Notes: generated by a model from the sequence alone, not told the origin. A stretch of DNA of 64,000 nt from Anabaena subtropica FACHB-260 (GCF_014697105.1 NZ_JACJRF010000003.1:163438-227437), one strand, 5' to 3'; shown: positions 25,060 through 34,959, counted from the stretch's first letter. Program-made: numbers and translations.

Positions 25060-25875
25060 TTAAGAAAGTAGAAATTTTTCGATTGCAACAGCCGCGCCAT
25101 CTTCCTCGACCGTGGGGGCTACCCATTGGGCGATCGCTTGCACTCCTGCGGGAGCGTTTCCCATAGCGACACCAAGACCGGCGTATTCCAACATTTCTAA
25201 ATCATTGAAGTTATCGCCAATAGTCATAACATTTTCACGTTGTAACCCTAGCAACTCTTCGGCTAGGTAACGTACAGCATTACCCTTGTTAACAAAGGGA
25301 TTCGTGGCTTCAAAGAAAGTAGCAACGGATGTAGTGAGGTAAAGTTCAGCAGGGGTATATTGCAGGCGCAAACTACCTAATAGTTTGTTAATTACTTCTG
25401 TGTCATCACACAAGGCTAAGATTTTTGTGGGTTCATTAGTTAAAGTTTGGCGCAAATCACCCACAGCAATGGGAGTAATGCCAGATCGTTGTGCGTAAGT
25501 TTCCGTTTCCTTGGTGACTTCCCGCACGTAGAGTTGATCATTAATGTAGAAATGGATAGATAGAAGCGATCGCCACTGTGGTTGTTCAAAATAATCTAAT
25601 AATTGTTCAGCAGTTTCTCTAGCTACGGGTAGATGTTGATGGATTTTTTGGTTATTTGGGTCTTGAATCCAAGCTCCTTGATAAGCTGATAAGGGCAAAG
25701 TCGAGTTAATCTCTTGATGAAACCGGAGTGCCGAGCGATACATTCTGCCAGTAGCGATCGCCACTTGAATACCTCGTGCTTGAACTGCGGCGATCGCTTG
25801 CTTGACAGATTGGCTGATGGTGTTCGACTCTCCCGAAATGGTGCCATCTATATCTAGTACAAGTAGTTTAATCAT
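25060..25875 (-). CDS. Cof-type HAD hydrolase
   Basis: 271 residues. Motif I is LLVLDIDGTIS at residues 4-14, followed by motif II-type TGR (AIATGRMYRSAL), a Cof-type cap domain (residues 85-185), Lys in NKGNAVRYL, and motif IV GDNFNDLEMLEYAGLGVAMGN. This is the Cof subfamily (COG0561), cytosolic sugar-phosphate phosphatases of broad specificity; the substrate is not visible. It lies 57 bases after cbiO on the same strand, so it may be transcribed with the metal transporter. Confidence 0.9.
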   Translation of the reverse strand: MIKLLVLDIDGTISGESNTISQSVKQAIAAVQARGIQVAIATGRMYRSALRFHQEINSTLPLSAYQGAWIQDPNNQKIHQHLPVARETAEQLLDYFEQPQWRSLLSIHFYINDQLYVREVTKETETYAQRSGITPIAVGDLRQTLTNEPTKILALCDDTEVINKLLGSLRLQYTPAELYLTTSVATFFEATNPFVNKGNAVRYLAEELLGLQRENVMTIGDNFNDLEMLEYAGLGVAMGNAPAGVQAIAQWVAPTVEEDGAAVAIEKFLLS

Positions 25876-25932
25876 TTAGTCATTAGTCCATAGTCATTAG
25901 TCAACAGTTAAAAATTGGTTTTTTTCCACAAT

Positions 25933-26697
25933 TTACCAATCTATGGGCAATCCCAACTGGTTTAAAGTCTCTCCATTTTGCAATAGCGGCTGAATGTCGC
26001 TGTCTATTTGAATACGTCCACCAGATAGTACTAAGGCGCGTTGAGTGACTTTTCCTAGCCAATGTAGTTCATGGGATGCTATCAACATTACTTGCACTGG
26101 CAAATTTAATAATACTTGGGCTAAATGTCTTCGCCATGCTGGATCAAGACCAGTAGTTGGTTCATCTAAAATTAAAATAGCAGGCTCTAGTGCCAAAATA
26201 GCGGCTAAGGCAGCAAGTCTTCTTTGCCCACCAGAAAGTTCATGTGCTGAACGATTGGCGTAGGCTTCTAAACCAAAATCAGCTAATAACTGCCGTGCTT
26301 GATCCTTTGCTACGGCGGCTGGTACACCATAGTTACGCGGCCCAAAGGTAACGTCTTCTAAGATGGTAGGCATAAATAATTGGTCATTGGCATCTTGAAA
26401 GCCAAAGCCGATGTATCGCCTTGCTTGAGGTAGAGTGTGAGGCTCTAAAGGGATACCATTAATCCAGATTTTTCCTGATTGTGGTTGTTTGATGCCAATG
26501 AGGTTTTCTAATAAGGTACTTTTACCAGAACCAGTTGCACCCATCAAGGCCACGCGATCGCCTGATTTTAAGGTAAAAGAAATATTTTGCAGAACTGGCT
26601 CTTGACGCGGGTAAGCATAAACCAAGTTCTGCACCTCGACAACACCTGTATGGGAATTATGGCTGGAAGGGTGGGGATGAGAAGTCAAAGATTTCAA
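25933..26697 (-). CDS. cbiO: Cobalt/nickel ECF transporter ATPase
   Basis: 254 residues. Walker A GATGSGKST, Q-loop FQDANDQLF, signature LSGGQRRL, Walker B LILDEPTTGLDP, H-loop ASHELHWLG. The Q-loop context (GFQDANDQLF) is typical of CbiO/EcfA-type ATPases. It drives the CbiM-CbiQ membrane module encoded upstream. A 90-base gap separates it from cbiQ. Confidence 0.92.
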   Translation of the reverse strand: MKSLTSHPHPSSHNSHTGVVEVQNLVYAYPRQEPVLQNISFTLKSGDRVALMGATGSGKSTLLENLIGIKQPQSGKIWINGIPLEPHTLPQARRYIGFGFQDANDQLFMPTILEDVTFGPRNYGVPAAVAKDQARQLLADFGLEAYANRSAHELSGGQRRLAALAAILALEPAILILDEPTTGLDPAWRRHLAQVLLNLPVQVMLIASHELHWLGKVTQRALVLSGGRIQIDSDIQPLLQNGETLNQLGLPIDW

Positions 26698-26787
26698 AAT
26701 TTATTACTCTTTGTTGTTGGGGAGTCGGGAGAAGAAGCAGGGGTGCAGGGGTACAGGGAGCAGGAGACAAAACTAATGACTATTGAC

Positions 26788-27438
26788 TCAAAGGTAAGAA
26801 GTGAGAGTAAAACAAGCTGCGATCGCCCAAGCAAATATGAGGATAAAAAGTTCTTTTGGCTTGAAGGTTGGATCTATGGGCAATTGACCGTTGTAACCGC
26901 GAATTGCCATTGCGGCGTAGACTCGTTCTGCCCTTTCTAGACTGCGGATATACAAGGTGCCGATCATAGATGCGCTGGCGTAGCGTAACCAGCCACCAGG
27001 GCCTTTTAGTCCTCTTAATTGAGCGCTACGCTGCATACGTGTTACTTCCGACAGCAAAATTTCTAAGTATTGCCCAGTCAAGAGTAAGTTTTCTTTGATT
27101 GCGGTTGGTACGGGTAAGCTCTTCAGGGCAATGCCGAAACTGTGGGGCGGTATGGTTAATAAAAAGCTATTCATGACAATTAAACACACGAGAGAACGAA
27201 TCAGCAAAAAACTCGCTCTCTCCCATCCCAAGGGCAATGCTACTACTGACAAGAAGATTAACTCTGTACCTAGCATTCCTCCCAACTTGGGTAGAGATAC
27301 GCGCAATAGAGCTACCCAAATTAAGGCGATCGCACCATACACACCCAACCAATACCAGGCATAATGCTTGAGTAAAGCTGTTCCCACAACAATCACCAGG
27401 GACAGATGCAGGCGTAACGGCAAGGCCATTTTAAGCAT
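26788..27438 (-). CDS. cbiQ: Cobalt/nickel ECF transporter T component
   Basis: 216 residues with about five membrane segments. The coupling-helix region RMQRSAQLRGL and a second ERVYAAMAIRGYNG carry the two Ala-Arg-Gly-type motifs by which EcfT proteins contact the ATPases. The start ATG overlaps the cbiM stop by 8 bases, which shows coupled translation; MALPLRL three codons later is the other start. Confidence 0.9.
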   Translation of the reverse strand: MLKMALPLRLHLSLVIVVGTALLKHYAWYWLGVYGAIALIWVALLRVSLPKLGGMLGTELIFLSVVALPLGWERASFLLIRSLVCLIVMNSFLLTIPPHSFGIALKSLPVPTAIKENLLLTGQYLEILLSEVTRMQRSAQLRGLKGPGGWLRYASASMIGTLYIRSLERAERVYAAMAIRGYNGQLPIDPTFKPKELFILIFAWAIAACFTLTSYL

Positions 27439-28351
27439 TCTTGGGTCTCACTACTTTGGCAATTCCAAAAGCAACAATAAAGCAAACCGCAGCCCCTAGC
27501 AGTCCAGCAATACTTGTACCAATCATTCCCAAACCCTCAATACCGTAGTCTGCTAGTGGTGTTGGTACATTTACTCTAACTTCTTCACCTAGCTGGATAA
27601 AACCTAAGTCCTCCGCAACCCTTTCTAAACCGTCAGGCCAAGCTGATGCTAGCAATGACAGCACACCAGCAACTAATACTATGCTAACAACAGGTACTAG
27701 CCAACCGCGAAACTCTTCTTGCTCTCCTGGTAATAAATCTGGTCTTGCTTGGGCTAGATAAGCCAGCACACCACCTGTAATTAACCCTTCGCCGATACCA
27801 ATCAAAATATGAACACCTGTCATCGCGGGTAAAACAGCGATGGATGCAGTGCCAGAGATGACTAACTCAAGGGCGCAAGCTAAGGCTGCTACTACTACAC
27901 TCACAGCCGCCGCTATACCAGCAGCCAAGGGTAAGCGGGCTTTAGATCCGCCAAATAACCTTTGTAAAGTTTGGGTTAACATCCAGCCCACCCAAACGCC
28001 GACGAATGCCATATTCAGAATATTTGCGCCCAAAGCCGTGATCCCACCATCGGCAAATAACACAGCTTGGATAATTAAAACTGTGGCAATACACAAAGCT
28101 CCAGCCCAAGGACTACCTAAAACGATAGCAGCTAAAGTTCCTCCCAATAAGTGACCACTGGTTCCTCCGGCTACCGGGAAATTAATCATTTGGGCAGCAA
28201 AAATGAAAGCAGTCGTTAAGCCGAGTATGGGGGCGCGACGAACACCAAAAGCTGCTTGCGATCGCCCACTAGCAACCAGGAGTCCTGCCAAACTTAGCAA
28301 ACTCGTTGCGCCTGCTACTGGCACAGACACAAATCCATCAGGAATATGCAT
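27431..28351 (-). CDS. cbiM: Cobalt/nickel ECF transporter substrate subunit, CbiM fused to a PDGLE (CbiN-like) domain
   Basis: 306 residues. The N-terminus MHIPDGF is the metal-binding end of CbiM/NikM proteins (Met1 amide, His2). Conserved segments NFPVAGGTSGHLLGG and GLITGGVLAYL follow. The C-terminal about 85 residues add a PDGLE-type domain (WPDGLERVAEDLGF, then LADYGIEGLG) ending in a last membrane segment, so the small CbiN/NikN part is fused here. Ni versus Co cannot be told from the sequence alone; fusions with PDGLE are common in nickel systems, and this genome needs nickel for urease. I see no B12 riboswitch upstream. Confidence 0.88.
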   Translation of the reverse strand: MHIPDGFVSVPVAGATSLLSLAGLLVASGRSQAAFGVRRAPILGLTTAFIFAAQMINFPVAGGTSGHLLGGTLAAIVLGSPWAGALCIATVLIIQAVLFADGGITALGANILNMAFVGVWVGWMLTQTLQRLFGGSKARLPLAAGIAAAVSVVVAALACALELVISGTASIAVLPAMTGVHILIGIGEGLITGGVLAYLAQARPDLLPGEQEEFRGWLVPVVSIVLVAGVLSLLASAWPDGLERVAEDLGFIQLGEEVRVNVPTPLADYGIEGLGMIGTSIAGLLGAAVCFIVAFGIAKVVRPKNA

Positions 28352-28518
28352 GATTTTCCCCGTAACTAACGTGTTATTTCACTCAGTAAAAATAATCTAA
28401 TTTACATATCAAACTAATAAAAAACACTATTTTTCTTTGGTTTTCAATACCCTATTGGGGGATGTTATAATGGTTCTTAGGGAATATTGACAATTGACAA
28501 ATGATCTTTGTATCTAGC

Positions 28519-28557
28519 GCTACGGTTCTCGATACAATTTTTGTCTTCAACCGTAGC
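28519..28557. repeat. Inverted repeat between hisD and cbiM
   Basis: Perfect 9-bp arms GCTACGGTT/AACCGTAGC with a 21-base loop, 62 bases after the hisD stop. It is a possible terminator or stabilising hairpin of hisD; there is no T tract. The remaining 28352-28618 should include the cbiM promoter. Confidence 0.4.
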
Positions 28558-28618
28558 TCTGGACTCAGAAATCAAGTTTTTATGAATGTTTCCTGACTGC
28601 TGCCTTTTTCCCGTAGTT

Positions 28619-29902
28619 TTAGGATTGCAAACGTACTGCTACACTACCTGCATGGGCTGGTAAACCCTCAGTTTCTGCCAGGGTGACAGCTGCTTTACCT
28701 ATTGTCTGTAATGCGGCTTGATTACATTCTAAATAAGTAATTCGCTTGAGAAAATCGTAGACACTTAAGCCAGAAGCAAAACGAGCAGAACGGGAAGTAG
28801 GTAAGACATGATTGGGGCCGCCTAAATAATCTCCGATGGCTTCTGGGGTATAGCGTCCTAAGAACAGGCTACCAGCGCACCTAATTTGACTAGCCAGCAA
28901 TTGGGGGTTATCTACGCACAGTTCTACGTGTTCTGGTGCTAGTTGATTGAGCAAGGGGATAGTTTCGGCAAAATCGCTGACAATAATTACTGCACCATGA
29001 TTTTGCCAACTGCTACTAGCTACTTGTTTAGTGGGTAAGGTAGTAAGTATTTGCTCAATTGCTGTGACTACTTCCTGTGCAAAGGATTCAGAATCGGTAA
29101 TCAAAATTGATTGCGCGCTGGGATCATGTTCAGCTTGAGATAATAAATCCCAGGCAATCCATTCTGGATTATTTTGGCGATCGGCTACAACGAGAATTTC
29201 CGAAGGCCCGGCAATACTATCAATCCCCACAGTACCAAATACTTGGCGTTTGGCTTCGGCAACGTAAGCATTACCAGGCCCGACTATTTTATCTACTGGG
29301 GTGATGGTTTCTGTACCGTAGGCTAAGGCTGCTACTGCTTGCGCCCCACCAATACTATATATTTCTGTGACACCAGCGACTTGGGCAGCAGCTAAAACGG
29401 CTGGATTTATTTCCCCACCAGGCATAGGGACGGTCATCACGATGCGTTCCACGCCGGCAATTTTGGCGGGTAGGGCATTCATCAGCACAGAACTAGGGTA
29501 GCTGGCGCGTCCTCCAGGGACATAGATTCCCACTTGTGATAGGGCTACCCAATTTAAGCCTAGTTTTACGCCTGCGGTGTCGGTGTAGCCAATATCTTGG
29601 GGTAGTTGTTTTTGATGAAAAAAACTAATGCGTTCAGCTGCTAATTCTATGGCTGCTTTCACCTCAGGAGAACATTTTGCTGCTTGTTCGGCGATGAATT
29701 CCGCACTCAAATGATGGGAATGGGGACTGTAATGGTCAAATCGGCTAGTATATTCCTTGACTGCGGTATCACCATGAACTTTCACATTAGCCAGGATCTC
29801 GCGTACTGTACCACTAACGTCAACCGTTGCTTCCCGGCGATCGCTCACCAAGGTTTGAAATCTGGGATAAAATTCTTGGTCGGTTGTTTTTAGGAGTAGC
29901 AT
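28619..29902 (-). CDS. hisD: Histidinol dehydrogenase
   Basis: 427 residues, full length. Catalyses the last two NAD-dependent oxidations of histidine synthesis (L-histidinol to L-histidine), in the cytoplasm. Family landmarks: YVPGGRASYPSSVLMNALPA, VDKIVGPGNAYVAEAKR, GPSEILVVAD, LLSQAEHDPSAQ (Zn ligands Gln and His), APEHVEL and GPNHVLPTS. No other his gene is next to it. Confidence 0.97.
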   Translation of the reverse strand: MLLLKTTDQEFYPRFQTLVSDRREATVDVSGTVREILANVKVHGDTAVKEYTSRFDHYSPHSHHLSAEFIAEQAAKCSPEVKAAIELAAERISFFHQKQLPQDIGYTDTAGVKLGLNWVALSQVGIYVPGGRASYPSSVLMNALPAKIAGVERIVMTVPMPGGEINPAVLAAAQVAGVTEIYSIGGAQAVAALAYGTETITPVDKIVGPGNAYVAEAKRQVFGTVGIDSIAGPSEILVVADRQNNPEWIAWDLLSQAEHDPSAQSILITDSESFAQEVVTAIEQILTTLPTKQVASSSWQNHGAVIIVSDFAETIPLLNQLAPEHVELCVDNPQLLASQIRCAGSLFLGRYTPEAIGDYLGGPNHVLPTSRSARFASGLSVYDFLKRITYLECNQAALQTIGKAAVTLAETEGLPAHAGSVAVRLQS

Positions 29903-30176
29903 GGAAAGTATCTCTGAACTAATGCAGGTTTGCAGTAAGGATAATATTTAGTGTAGAACTATGCTTCATCCTCAGCAATCAGCTTTTGTGTATTCTGCAA
30001 AAAAGGGATGGCTAAAAGCTTGCACTGTCAATAATCACAGGCATTTTCTGTCTACTACTGATATTGTGATTAGTATTAAAAGTTGACGATTTTGGCATTC
30101 TGGCAGGCCGAAACAGGGCAGCGATCGCTACATTAGTAGAATACAGTCACCCATTATCTGCGGTTCACATCAAACC
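29903..30176. other. Divergent intergenic region of hisD and the oligopeptidase
   Basis: Two divergent genes start at its edges, so both promoters must lie here. No RNA gene or strong hairpin was seen. Confidence 0.4.
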
Positions 30177-32285
30177 ATGAGTGCTAATCCTACCATTACT
30201 CATAATCCTTTACTTAAAGGTTCTGGTTTGCCTCCGTTTACGGAAATTCAACCAGAACAAGTACAACCAGCTTTTCAACAACTATTGGCGGAACTAGAAC
30301 AAGAACTTTCTACATTAGAGGCTAATGTCCAGCCTACTTGGGATGGTTTGGTAGAACCTTTAGAAAAGTTGAGCGATCGGCTGACCTGGAGTTGGGGTAT
30401 AGTGAACCATTTAATGGGTGTGAAAAATAGCCCAGAACTTCGTGTAGCCCATGAAACTGTACAACCACAAGTGGTGCAGTTCATCAACCAGTTTGGGCAA
30501 AGCCAACCCATCTACAAAGCTTTTAAGGAACTCCGCGCCAGCGATCGTTGGGAAACATTAGAATCAGCCCAACAGAGAATTGTGGAAGCTGCTATTCGTG
30601 ATGCGGAACTATCTGGTGTAGGCTTGCAAGGAGAAGCAAGGGAACGTTTCAATGCCATACAAATGGAGTTAGCAGAACTTTCTACAAAGTTCTCTAACCA
30701 TGTCCTCGATGCAACCACAGCCTTTAGTCTTACCCTCACCACTAAAGACGAAGTTGACGGTTTACCCCAAAGTTTACTCAGTTTAGCCGCACAATTAGCA
30801 CGGGCTACTGGAGAAGAAAACGCCACCCCAGAAAATGGCCCTTGGCGCATTACTCTAGACTTCCCCAGTTACACCCCCTTCATGCAGCACAGCACTAGGC
30901 GTGATTTGCGTGAAAAGCTTTACAAAGCTTATATTACCCGCGCCTCCTCTGGTGAGTTAGATAACAACCCACTCATCGAACGGACTTTAGAGTTACGACA
31001 AGAACTAGCGAATTTATTGGGCTTCCAAAATTATGCCCAGTTGAGCCTAGCTAGTAAAATGGCTCCCAATGTTGAGGCGGTTGAGGCACTATTAGAAGAA
31101 TTACGCAGTGCTAGTTACGATGCAGCAGTCAAAGACTTAGAAAATCTGAAAGCCTTTGCAGCCAACAAGGGAGCAGCAGAAGCCGCAGATTTGCGACACT
31201 GGGATATTAGCTTTTGGGCTGAACGTCAACGGGAAGAAAAATTTGCCTTCACCGCCGAAGAACTACGTCCTTACTTTCCCCTACCCCAAGTTCTAGACGG
31301 CTTATTTGGACTTGTTAATCGCTTGTTTGGTATCACCGTTACCCCTGCTGATGGTCAAGCCCCAGTCTGGCATGAAGATGTCCGTTATTTCCAAATTGCT
31401 GATGAAACTGGTAGTCCCATAGCTTATTTCTACTTAGACCCCTACAGTCGTCCCGCCGAAAAGCGTGGCGGTGCATGGATGGATACCTGCATCAATCGCG
31501 CCAAAATCACAGACAATGGTGTAACTACTGTACGCTTACCTGTGGCGTATTTAGTATGCAACCAAAGTCCGCCAGTGGATGGTAAACCTAGTTTGATGAC
31601 TTTCTATGAAGTAGAAACCCTGTTCCATGAATTTGGTCATGGGTTGCATCATATGCTCACTAAGGTTAACTACACTGGAGCCGCAGGTATTAATAATGTA
31701 GAGTGGGATGCGGTAGAATTACCAAGCCAATTTATGGAAAACTGGTGCTATGAACGCAAGACATTATTTAGCTTGGCTAAACATTACGAAACTGGCGAAC
31801 CTCTACCAGAGCATTATTACCAAAAGCTCCTAGCCGCCCGCAATTATATGAGTGGTAGCTCCATTTTGCGGCAACTCCATTTTAGTAGCGTGGATGTAGA
31901 ATTACACTCTCGCTATCGCCCAGGTGGTAATGAAACCGCCGCCGATGTGCGTCATCGTGTTGCTCAGAACACTACTGTTTTACCCCCCCTACCAGAAGAC
32001 GCTTTTCTCTGTGCTTTTGGACACATTTTTGCTGGTGGTTATGCTGCTGGTTATTACAGCTACAAGTGGGCCGAAGTCTTGAGTGCTGATGCTTTCGCTG
32101 CTTTTGAGGATGCTGGGCTAGAAAATGAAGCAGCTCTTGAGGCTACAGGTAGACGTTATCGAGATACTGTGTTAGCTCTTGGTGGTAGCAAACATCCAAT
32201 GGAGGTGTTTGCAGCTTTCCGAGGCCGGGAACCGAGTACAGCTTCTTTGCTCAAGCATAATGGATTGTTACCATCTGTTGCTTAG
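30177..32285 (+). CDS. prlC: Oligopeptidase A, M3 family zinc metallopeptidase
   Basis: 702 residues. M3 zinc site HEFGH at residues 484-488 (in FHEFGHGLHHML), with the third ligand Glu in the following helix (NNVEWDAVELPSQFMENW). The N-terminal GSGLPPFTEIQPEQVQPAFQ is typical of PrlC/OpdA and plant TOP peptidases. Soluble, no signal peptide: it should degrade short peptides, including cleaved signal peptides, in the cytoplasm. The catalytic set is complete. The ATG at 30177 starts MSANPTITHNPLL. Confidence 0.94.
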   Translation: MSANPTITHNPLLKGSGLPPFTEIQPEQVQPAFQQLLAELEQELSTLEANVQPTWDGLVEPLEKLSDRLTWSWGIVNHLMGVKNSPELRVAHETVQPQVVQFINQFGQSQPIYKAFKELRASDRWETLESAQQRIVEAAIRDAELSGVGLQGEARERFNAIQMELAELSTKFSNHVLDATTAFSLTLTTKDEVDGLPQSLLSLAAQLARATGEENATPENGPWRITLDFPSYTPFMQHSTRRDLREKLYKAYITRASSGELDNNPLIERTLELRQELANLLGFQNYAQLSLASKMAPNVEAVEALLEELRSASYDAAVKDLENLKAFAANKGAAEAADLRHWDISFWAERQREEKFAFTAEELRPYFPLPQVLDGLFGLVNRLFGITVTPADGQAPVWHEDVRYFQIADETGSPIAYFYLDPYSRPAEKRGGAWMDTCINRAKITDNGVTTVRLPVAYLVCNQSPPVDGKPSLMTFYEVETLFHEFGHGLHHMLTKVNYTGAAGINNVEWDAVELPSQFMENWCYERKTLFSLAKHYETGEPLPEHYYQKLLAARNYMSGSSILRQLHFSSVDVELHSRYRPGGNETAADVRHRVAQNTTVLPPLPEDAFLCAFGHIFAGGYAAGYYSYKWAEVLSADAFAAFEDAGLENEAALEATGRRYRDTVLALGGSKHPMEVFAAFRGREPSTASLLKHNGLLPSVA

Positions 32286-33067
32286 GACTGAGGTGGAAAA
32301 TTGAAACGCAGAGTGGCACAAATGTTTACGCAAAGGAATGCGGAGAATTTGCTACCTCTCTGCGTCTCTGTTTTAGAAAAATCATCTCGCAAATATACAA
32401 TCCTAATTATTTAGATGGAAATTAAACCAATCTGTGAACTATTTTCTACTACAACAACTGAGCTAACTTCTTTCTGTGTCGTTCTATTGACAAAGTAAGT
32501 AATTCTTCTATTTTACAAAAATACATATATTGCTCTCATTTAAATATATAAAAATTAGTAAAATCCGTTGATGTTTCCAACTCAACAGTAAAAACAGATT
32601 TTAAAAAAATTGCTGATTATTATAAGATTTATGTTTGATTATCTGAAATATAAAAAAAATCTATTAATACAGTGATTTTTTTCTATATTTTGTGTGTAAA
32701 ACCTCCTATAATCCTAGCCATTCATGGAAACATTAATGTTGCAATATTTAACGTTTCTCTAATTAAAAATATTTAATATAGATTAAAAATAATAACTAAT
32801 ATCATAAATTGTGAATTTTATCAGGCACTATTGAGAGTAAGCTTAATTATTACAACCCAGTCAAAAAGTTAAGTAACTCAGGTGCAGTAAAACTTAAAGA
32901 AAAATTAGTCTCTTAAAATGAATTAATTTTTGAGTGTTAATGACTAATATCTATAAAGTGGCATTGTGCTAACTTAATTACTAGGTTGTTGAGTCAGGTG
33001 GTGAACATTTCATCCGAACCAAGAACAAAAACTAAACCCCAAGCAACCTTAAGAACAAGAACTAACA
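32286..33067. other. Long AT-rich intergenic region upstream of the universal stress protein
   Basis: About 780 bases without a supported gene. Near the start an inverted repeat ACGCAGAG (32306-32313)/CTCTGCGT (32358-32365) followed by CTCTGTTTTAG may end the oligopeptidase transcript. Positions 32480-32960 are extremely AT-rich with many short A/T tracts, typical of a bent promoter region. I could not name a small RNA here. Confidence 0.4.
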
Positions 33068-33919
33068 ATGATAGACAAGATTTTGCTAGCTGTTTCGGGA
33101 TTGGGACACGCAGAAGAAATGCTCAAAACTTTGAAAGAAGTGCCATCAGTCCAATCTGCAAAAGTTACAGTTCTGCACGTAGTTACTCCCCAAACTACAT
33201 CTTCTGCTATGACAGATAAGTGGGAAGAAGGCGGCAAAATTTTAGCTAGTGCAATTCAGACTTTGAATTTAGACCCTAGCCAGGTTTCTTCGATTTTACG
33301 CCAAGGCGATCCTAAAGATGTTGTTTGTCAGGTAGCTGATGAAATTGATGCTGACTTAATTATTATGGGTTCACGGGGGCTTAAACGCCTGCAATCGATT
33401 TTATCGAACTCGGTTAGTCAGTATGTCTTTCAATTGTCCTCGCGCCCAATGTTGCTGGTGAAAGATGACATTTATGTCAAAAAAATTAAGCGCGTCATGG
33501 TAGCGATGGACAATTCAGATGCAGCAAAACATTGCTTAAGTCTGGCTTTATTCTTACTGCGGGGTATTCCGGGTAGTCAATTAATTCTGGCTAACGTGAC
33601 GACTGATTTGCGCGGTAAAAACTCAGAAGTAGCAGAAATTAGCCCAGACAAAAATCCTGTTTTGGCTTCAGCTGTGGCGGAAGCGCAAAAATATGGTGTT
33701 CAAACACGCTGCTTTAGCAGTAGTGGTAAACCAGGAGAAGAAATTTGTCGCTTGACAGACGAGTTGAACATAGATTTATTATTACTCGGTTCTCCCGATC
33801 GCCGTCCATCGGTGGCCAAGAATTTTGTCGATATAGACAGACTCATCGGCGCTTCTTTGTCAGATTATGTGCGAGTTAATGCTAGTTGTCCCGTATTATT
33901 AGCACGGACAAGTGGTTAA
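33068..33919 (+). CDS. Tandem universal stress protein (two UspA domains)
   Basis: 283 residues. Domain 1 (about 1-140: MIDKILLAVSGLGHAEEML, then ADLIIMGSRGLKRL) and domain 2 (about 141-283: KRVMVAMDNSDAAKHCL, then IDLLLLGSPDRR). The ATP-binding G-x2-G-x9-G(S/T) signature is incomplete in both domains, so nucleotide binding is uncertain. Cytosolic. It is followed by a strong terminator shared with psbM. The start is a plain ATG; an overlapping frame upstream is not a gene. Confidence 0.88.
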   Translation: MIDKILLAVSGLGHAEEMLKTLKEVPSVQSAKVTVLHVVTPQTTSSAMTDKWEEGGKILASAIQTLNLDPSQVSSILRQGDPKDVVCQVADEIDADLIIMGSRGLKRLQSILSNSVSQYVFQLSSRPMLLVKDDIYVKKIKRVMVAMDNSDAAKHCLSLALFLLRGIPGSQLILANVTTDLRGKNSEVAEISPDKNPVLASAVAEAQKYGVQTRCFSSSGKPGEEICRLTDELNIDLLLLGSPDRRPSVAKNFVDIDRLIGASLSDYVRVNASCPVLLARTSG

Positions 33920-33949
33920 TGTTTTTCCTGTAAAATCGGTTGATAAATA

Positions 33950-33986
33950 AAAACCCCTCAACCATTTGGTATAGGGGTTTTTTATT
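33950..33986. terminator. Bidirectional terminator between the USP gene and psbM
   Basis: Inverted repeat AAAACCCCT/AGGGGTTTT with A tract before and T tract after, so it can end plus-strand (USP) and minus-strand (psbM) transcripts. Confidence 0.85.
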
Positions 33987-34001
33987 TTATACGAAAAGCA
34001 A

Positions 34002-34118
34002 TCAACTATCTTTTTTACCTTCGCGGCTAGCTGTTTGAATGTACAGGATTATTAAAAACACAGAGGGTACTAGTACGAACAGAATGCTCGCTACGAACCC
34101 TAAGTCATTAACTTGCAT
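34002..34118 (-). CDS. psbM: Photosystem II reaction centre protein M
   Basis: 38 residues, starting [19 protein letters not shown] and ending [14 protein letters not shown]. This is the PsbM sequence pattern, a single membrane helix at the monomer-monomer interface of photosystem II. It is too short for usual gene calling. The start ATG is at 34118, stop TGA at 34002. A [2Fe-2S] ferredoxin gene lies 99 bases upstream on the same strand, and psbK a little further. Confidence 0.93.
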   Translation of the reverse strand: MQVNDLGFVASILFVLVPSVFLIILYIQTASREGKKDS

Positions 34119-34217
34119 GGCAAAGAAGCCTCTCTTTAATTTCCAGTCAACAATTTTAGAATAGCATCAACCATGCCAGTGTTAGCTCTTTTTTTTACGT
34201 CTCTAGCTACCAACACT

Positions 34218-34514
34218 TTAAGGTTTGGTGACTACGCTTACGGGGCCATTTACTAAAGTTTGACAGGCTAAACGGTAATTGGCTGGCTTTTTCTTTAACA
34301 TCCGATTTTCCACATCTGTCGGAGTAGAAAGATTTTCTATTCCTTCTACTATCTCGACAACACAAGTACCACACTGACCGACACCACCACAATTCGTGAG
34401 TTTGCCAAAAAACTTATAGATGTCAACGCCATTTTCCATTGCTTTAAGCCGCAGATTAGCACCATCCGCAGCTATTACTTCTTTATCTTCTTTAACAAAT
34501 TTGATATTACCCAT
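34218..34514 (-). CDS. [2Fe-2S] ferredoxin (CX5CX2CX32C type)
   Basis: 98 residues. The Cys pattern [10 protein letters not shown], then RLAC gives C-x5-C-x2-C-x32-C, which differs from the plant-type photosynthetic ferredoxin (C-x4-C-x2-C-x29-C) and resembles the adrenodoxin-like spacing. It should carry one electron at a [2Fe-2S] cluster; the partner is unknown. Its place between psbM and psbK suggests a link to photosystem work, but this is only position. Confidence 0.9.
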   Translation of the reverse strand: MGNIKFVKEDKEVIAADGANLRLKAMENGVDIYKFFGKLTNCGGVGQCGTCVVEIVEGIENLSTPTDVENRMLKKKPANYRLACQTLVNGPVSVVTKP

Positions 34515-34821
34515 AGCTGACTAATTCCTCGTTGACACTAAGCTGGTCAGGCTTTACACATATATTACTGAATTTATACCAATTTATTACAAAAAGTTAA
34601 GAATTATCAATATAGAATAATTACAAAAAATAGGACAGGTATTATTTACCAGTTTTCCGAAATTCAGCAACCTATCCAAACGCAGAAACCCTTATCAAAT
34701 GTGGCTTTCTTAATTTTGAATTTTGCGGAAAGTTCTGTAGGCGGGTTTCCCGCCGAAGGAAACTTTTCAAGACGAATTTTGAATTGGTATTACCTGTCCT
34801 AGTAATTGATGATGGTTTAAT
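34515..34821. other. Intergenic region between psbK and the ferredoxin gene
   Basis: No gene seen. Contains a hairpin GGCGGG/CCCGCC (34740-34754) inside a larger imperfect fold (GGAAAGTT with AACTTTTC), and phrases ttttgaattttg typical of Nostoc spacers. Confidence 0.4.
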
Positions 34822-34959
34822 TTACCTAAATCCAACAGCTGCTTGCCATACGAAAGCAAGCAATAAAAAGAAAACGGGAATAACTGGCAAAACATCAACC
34901 AGTGGGTCGAAGATTTGGTAAGCTTCAGGCAATTTTGCGAGTAATAGTGCTGCTTCCAT
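34822..34959 (-). CDS. psbK: Photosystem II reaction centre protein K
   Basis: 45 residues, starting [14 protein letters not shown] and ending [10 protein letters not shown]. After cleavage of the short leader the mature part [20 protein letters not shown] is the highly conserved PsbK start, with one membrane helix near CP43. The start ATG is at 34959, stop TAA at 34822. It lies 82 bases before the tgt end, on the same strand, downstream of tgt. Confidence 0.95.

Noticed and set aside
28352..28618. Cobalamin riboswitch upstream of cbiM
   Set aside because: The conserved B12 box (GCCACTG-type) is not present on the minus strand; no riboswitch is called.
32986..33219. 77-codon frame overlapping the start of the universal stress protein
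   Set aside because: Out of frame with the USP, overlaps its start, and has no family; it is a shadow.
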